A stretch of DNA of 59,519 nt, from positions 1 to 59,519 of the forward strand of contig JAIYBU010000206.1 in the NCBI GenBank assembly GCA_027488335.1, given 5' to 3'. How positions within the stretch are numbered: position 1 is the stretch's first letter; every line of letters starts with the position of its first letter. This document shows, one piece after another, positions 56,241 through 59,519 of this stretch. This DNA comes from Cytophagaceae bacterium. Lineage in GTDB: Bacteria; Bacteroidota; Bacteroidia; Cytophagales; Spirosomataceae. The position numbers and the translations under genes were made by a program. A model generated the notes under the pieces. The model was given only the letters and a program-made list of their open reading frames with translations, did not search any database and was not told the origin of the DNA.

Positions 56241-57710
56241 ATGTCAAAAAAAATACATTTTATAGCTGTTGGGGGTGCTGTAATGCACAATCTGGCCCTT
56301 GCATTAAACAAGAAAGGGTATCAGGTTACGGGTTCGGATGATGAAATCAACGACCCATCGAAAAGTCGATTGGCAGCGGCGGGCATTTTGCCTACCGAGA
56401 TGGGATGGTTTCCCGAAAAAATCACAGCCGATTTAGATGCCGTTATTCTCGGAATGCACGCCTTTGCCGACAATCCAGAACTCGCTAAAGCTCAAGAACT
56501 TGGTTTGAAGATTTATTCGTTTCCTGAATATATTTACGAACAAAGTATCAACAAACAACGTGTAGTGATTGCAGGAAGCCACGGCAAAACCAGTATCACA
56601 AGTATTATTTTGCACGTATTAAAATATTTTAATCGTAAGTTTGATTATTTAGTTGGAGCCCAAATCGAAGGTTTTGATATAATGGTTGAATTGAACGACG
56701 ATTCACCAGTAATAATCATCGAGGGCGACGAATATCCAGAATCAAAAATTCATCTTAAATCGAAGTTTTTATTCTATCATCCGCATATTGCGTTGTTTAG
56801 TGGCATTGCCTGGGACCACTTCAATATCTTCCCAACTTTCGATAGCTACGTACGTACATTTGAAGAATTAGCCGATGGCTTACCAAAGGCAGGAAGTATC
56901 ATTTATGACGAAACTGATGATATTTTGAAAGTTATTGGCGAAAAAGACCGTGCTGATGTATCAAGATTCCCGTATAAGGCACATCCGTATAAAGTCGAAA
57001 ATGGCAAGTGTATTCTCCAAACTAAAGACGGTGATGTACCACTCGAAATCTTTGGTGAACACAACATGAAAAACCTCAATGGGGCGAAAATTATTCTCGA
57101 CCGTTTGGGAATTACCGACGAAGAATTCTACGAAGCAATTCAGCATTTTTCGGGTGCCTCGAAGCGTCTTGAAAAACTCGGAGAAAACAGCAATACGCTT
57201 ATCTACAAAGATTTTGCTCACGCTCCTTCAAAACTTGAAGCAACAACCAATGCCACAAAATCGTTATATCCAAACAGAAGATTGGTTGCTTGCTACGAAT
57301 TACATACCTTTAGCAGTTTAAATAAAGATTTCTTGCCTCAGTATGAGCATAAAATGAACAATGCCGATACAGCTATTGTTTTTTATTCGCCTCATACGCT
57401 CGAAATGAAACGTATGCCGATGATTACACCTGATGAAATCAAAAAAGCATTCGGCGATGAAAACTTATTGGTATTTACGGATGCAAAAGCGTTAAAAGAG
57501 TTTTTGATGAGCCAAAACTGGTTTCAAACAAACCTCCTGATGATGTCGTCGGGTACGTTTGGTGGGCTTGACTTAGTACAATTAACCAACGATGTATTAG
57601 CCAAAGAAGTCGTAGAAGAATTTCCAAAAGTAAAAGTTATATCACAACCCAAAGAAGACAACTCATGGTCGGGTTTGCTCTCGACTTTCAAAAAAGTATT
57701 CGAGGGTTGA
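56241..57710 (+). CDS. mpl: UDP-MurNAc:L-Ala-gamma-D-Glu-meso-DAP ligase (murein peptide ligase)
   Basis: The start is the ATG at 56241 (MSKKIHFIAVGG); an earlier TTG gives only three extra residues. The protein has about 489 residues and shows the Mur ligase layout: a nucleotide-binding N-terminal domain (IHFIAVGGAVMHNLALAL), an ATP loop (IAGSHGKTSITSIIL) and a C-terminal domain with YKDFAHAPSKL, as in Mpl. Mpl reattaches the murein tripeptide to UDP-MurNAc to recycle peptidoglycan. Length and motifs are complete. Confidence 0.92.
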   Translation: MSKKIHFIAVGGAVMHNLALALNKKGYQVTGSDDEINDPSKSRLAAAGILPTEMGWFPEKITADLDAVILGMHAFADNPELAKAQELGLKIYSFPEYIYEQSINKQRVVIAGSHGKTSITSIILHVLKYFNRKFDYLVGAQIEGFDIMVELNDDSPVIIIEGDEYPESKIHLKSKFLFYHPHIALFSGIAWDHFNIFPTFDSYVRTFEELADGLPKAGSIIYDETDDILKVIGEKDRADVSRFPYKAHPYKVENGKCILQTKDGDVPLEIFGEHNMKNLNGAKIILDRLGITDEEFYEAIQHFSGASKRLEKLGENSNTLIYKDFAHAPSKLEATTNATKSLYPNRRLVACYELHTFSSLNKDFLPQYEHKMNNADTAIVFYSPHTLEMKRMPMITPDEIKKAFGDENLLVFTDAKALKEFLMSQNWFQTNLLMMSSGTFGGLDLVQLTNDVLAKEVVEEFPKVKVISQPKEDNSWSGLLSTFKKVFEG

Positions 57711-57725
57711 TAAATTGTTTTTTTT

Positions 57726-57800
57726 GGTAGAATAACTGCGTTAGGAATGGTCGGCTACTGCAGTCCAATTTTTAAATTGCTTATCGACAGTTATTCTACC
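57726..57800. repeat. 13-bp perfect inverted repeat with 49-base spacer
   Basis: GGTAGAATAACTG (57726-57738) and CAGTTATTCTACC (57788-57800) pair exactly. It lies just after mpl and before the HNH gene. No terminator T-run follows. It could be a small repeat element or an RNA structure. Confidence 0.6.
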
Positions 57801-57887
57801 AGCTACTTATCCCAAAAGTGCAGTGACTAAAACGGTAATTATCGAAATTTGATAAGTACTAATGAAGGATTTTCTATTCATTAATTT

Positions 57888-58538
57888 ATGGATACAAAAA
57901 TTGAAAGCAAAATGGAAACCAAAAAGAAGAATTCCCCCCCAATACGTGCAACGATAAGATTCAGTTCATATCCAAATGAAATATGGAAAGAATTTTTTCC
58001 TAAAGGGGCAAAACGACGCTACATGATTTCTAATTTGGGAAGAGTCGCATCGTTTGATAAAGATTTACACGTTGATGGTTATCTCTTGAAAATTAGTAAA
58101 GGGGCAAGTGTAACTGGGGCAAAAATAGCACTTAAAGTTTATGAAAAAGGGGAAGAACTTACTCGTTATGGGCTGCCAAAAAGTATCATAACTAACGTAT
58201 CGCTCAATATTCATAATCTGGTTGCTGAAGCCTTTATTGGACCCGCTGGCGAAGACCAAGTGCAAGTAATTCATCTTGACCATGATAAGTTTAATAACGA
58301 AGTAAGTAATCTACGTTGGGCAACCAAAAAAGAAGCTTGGGAACATCAGAAACTTGGGCCATACTACAAACCACCCAAAAAAGGGCGTAAACTTACCCCT
58401 GAAAGAGTAAGACTAATCAAGAAAAAAATTCTGGAAGGAAAAACCAAACAATCACTTTTAGCAAAACAATTTGGGATATCGGAAATGGGTATTTACCGAA
58501 TAAAAACAGGAAAACTCTGGGCAGATATTGTTGTTTAG
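57888..58538 (+). CDS. NUMOD4/HNH homing-type endonuclease-like protein
   Basis: A 216-residue protein. The first half has a NUMOD4-like segment (EIWKEFFPKG, then RRYMISNLGRVASFDK). The middle has an HNH_3 core (VIHLDHDKFNNEVSNLRWATKKE) with the histidine and asparagines expected for metal-dependent nicking. The C-terminal part (LTPERVRLIKKKIL, then LLAKQFGISEMGIYRIKTG) looks like a helix-turn-helix. It resembles free-standing phage homing endonucleases but stands alone between core genes. It may be a domesticated or decaying mobile gene. Confidence 0.8.
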   Translation: MDTKIESKMETKKKNSPPIRATIRFSSYPNEIWKEFFPKGAKRRYMISNLGRVASFDKDLHVDGYLLKISKGASVTGAKIALKVYEKGEELTRYGLPKSIITNVSLNIHNLVAEAFIGPAGEDQVQVIHLDHDKFNNEVSNLRWATKKEAWEHQKLGPYYKPPKKGRKLTPERVRLIKKKILEGKTKQSLLAKQFGISEMGIYRIKTGKLWADIVV

Positions 58539-58553
58539 AAAAATAGAAACTGG

Positions 58554-58618
58554 TTATTAGTAAAAATGGTGAACTGGTTAATGACAAACAAATAACCAAT
58601 TCACCAGCTTACTAATAA
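58554..58618. terminator. Long hairpin between convergent HNH and CBS genes
   Basis: Outer arms TTATTAGTAA and TTACTAATAA pair; inner arms GGTGAACTGGTTA and TAACCAATTCACC continue the stem with one mismatch. It is placed to end transcription from both sides. Confidence 0.75.
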
Positions 58619-58623
58619 TAAAA

Positions 58624-59061
58624 TTAGGCATAATTACCCGAAATATATCCTTGAAGTGATTCAATTTGAGATTTTTGTTCTTTGATAATCGAGGAAACGA
58701 CATCGTTGATTGAAATAATTCCAGCTAATACACCATCCTCCATCACAGGTAAATGTCGAATGTGCTTATCTGACATAATCTGCATAGCAACTTCTAATTT
58801 ATCCTCCATCTCAATTGTAATTACGTTGGCAGTCATTACATCCTTTACCAAAGTATCATCCGAATGCAGGCCCTTCAGCACAATTTTACGAGCGTAATCT
58901 CGCTCAGAAAAAATCCCAGAAAGCTTTCCCTCATCAATAACCAGTACTGCTCCAATATTTTTATTAGCCATTTCTACCAAAGCATTATATACTGTCGTGT
59001 CAGAGGTAACCGAAAACAGGGCATTAATTTTCTTTCCTTGAAGAATTTGACGGATTTTCAT
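58624..59061 (-). CDS. CBS-pair domain protein
   Basis: A 145-residue protein consisting of two CBS domains (first: INALFSVTSDTTVYNALVEM to SGIFSERDYARKIVL; second: VITIEMEDKLEVAMQIMSDK to LAGIISINDVVSSII). Stand-alone CBS pairs bind adenine nucleotides and act as energy or redox sensors for partner enzymes. The partner here is unknown. It is convergent with the HNH gene and divergent from the rplU operon. Confidence 0.9.
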   Translation of the reverse strand: MKIRQILQGKKINALFSVTSDTTVYNALVEMANKNIGAVLVIDEGKLSGIFSERDYARKIVLKGLHSDDTLVKDVMTANVITIEMEDKLEVAMQIMSDKHIRHLPVMEDGVLAGIISINDVVSSIIKEQKSQIESLQGYISGNYA

Positions 59062-59136
59062 AGAATTCAGGAGTTAAAGGGATTGCGAATAATTATTTTT
59101 ATACAATTTGATAAATAAAATCAAATAAAACAATAG

Positions 59137-59167
59137 TTTGAAAAATAAAATTATATCATTAACTTTG
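59137..59167 (+). promoter_or_regulatory. Promoter for the rplU operon
   Basis: TTTG at 59137-59140, then 19 bases, then TAACTTTG at 59160-59167: a full Bacteroidota -33/-7 promoter. The inferred start near 59173 leaves a leader of about 160 bases before rplU, long enough for a control structure. Confidence 0.75.
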
Positions 59168-59333
59168 CAGCCCCAAATAGTGTCTATCAAATAGTTAACA
59201 GTCAATAGTCGGCAATCTAAAGTGAAATAAAAGGCTGGATACCCAGTTTTTTTGCAGATAAATACACTCAACTATTCAAAATAGCCTCATCTGGAAATTT
59301 AATTTGATATATTATTAATTATAATTCAAAATC

Positions 59334-59519
59334 ATGTACGCAATCGTAGAAATCGCAGGGCAGCAATTTAAAGTTGAAAAGGGTCGCACACTCTATACAC
59401 ATAGATTAGAAGGTGATGTGAACGCTGCACTTGTATTCGACAAGGTTCTCCTTGTTGACAACGGTGGAACTGTATCAGTAGGTGCTCCAACCGTTAGTGG
59501 TGCTTCAGTAAAAGCAACC
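59334..59519 (+). CDS. rplU: 50S ribosomal protein L21 (3' end outside window)
   Basis: The first 62 residues are [20 protein letters not shown] and onward, the standard L21 beginning, including the G-Q-Q/K-F signature. The gene runs off the window edge; rpmA (L27) usually follows. It is driven by the promoter at 59137-59167. Confidence 0.97.
   Translation, partial: MYAIVEIAGQQFKVEKGRTLYTHRLEGDVNAALVFDKVLLVDNGGTVSVGAPTVSGASVKAT

Overview
The window looks like a chromosome segment of a Bacteroidota bacterium, probably a Cytophagales or Spirosomaceae-type genome. The evidence is low GC, TAnnTTTG promoter elements, a type IX secretion sorting tail, SprB repeats, DUF3127, a Bacteroidetes-type arginine decarboxylase and Amj. 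About 47 kb of accessory DNA on the left abuts ordinary core genes on the right. All family calls were made by eye from sequence motifs; no database search was run.

Region 1 (1-11.2 kb) is the right part of an integrative element. It has a four-gene plus-strand operon that looks like a sulfur-linked defence module: an ATPase (5' end outside the window), a DndC-like PAPS-reductase-fold enzyme, a DUF262 DGQQR protein without a visible nuclease domain, and a Ser/Thr kinase. Minus-strand element genes follow: DUF3127, a D5-type primase-helicase, two small DNA-binding-type proteins, an unrecognised protein and a tyrosine integrase. The end is marked by a putative att core and a terminator.

Region 2 (11.2-14.8 kb) is a graveyard. 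It holds a lipoprotein, a frameshifted lipoprotein, a frameshifted fragment of a papain-like toxin module and a broken P-loop ATPase gene.

Region 3 (14.8-44.8 kb) is the main attraction. A co-directional set encodes an IPT/TIG lipoprotein, a 2369-residue protein with 22 SprB-type repeats and a T9SS sorting tail, an outer-membrane barrel-like protein, and a 2757-residue secreted protein whose last part is a polymorphic toxin. The toxin has a PD-(D/E)XK-like C-terminus and carries a 20-A homopolymer inside the gene. Downstream are an immunity gene and two orphan toxin-immunity cassettes. Each cassette starts with a copy of the shared linker DNA and then diverges into a different toxin. The three putative immunity proteins are related propeller-like proteins; the last has an in-frame stop and is cut by an IS1-family element. 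A 1647-residue repeat protein follows, with four 267-bp repeat units.

Region 4 (44.9-47.5 kb) contains relics of a type I restriction system (hsdS fragment, broken hsdM) and of a second integrase. It ends at a near-copy of the putative att core, which suggests tandem integration at one site.

Region 5 (47.6-59.5 kb) has a four-gene cluster (BKACE-type enzyme, NeuD-like acyltransferase, glycosyltransferase-like protein, Amj flippase-like protein), then core genes: an SF1 helicase, a sterol-desaturase family protein, GmhB, a tiny lipoprotein, arginine decarboxylase, Mpl, a NUMOD4/HNH protein, a CBS-domain protein and the start of rplU.
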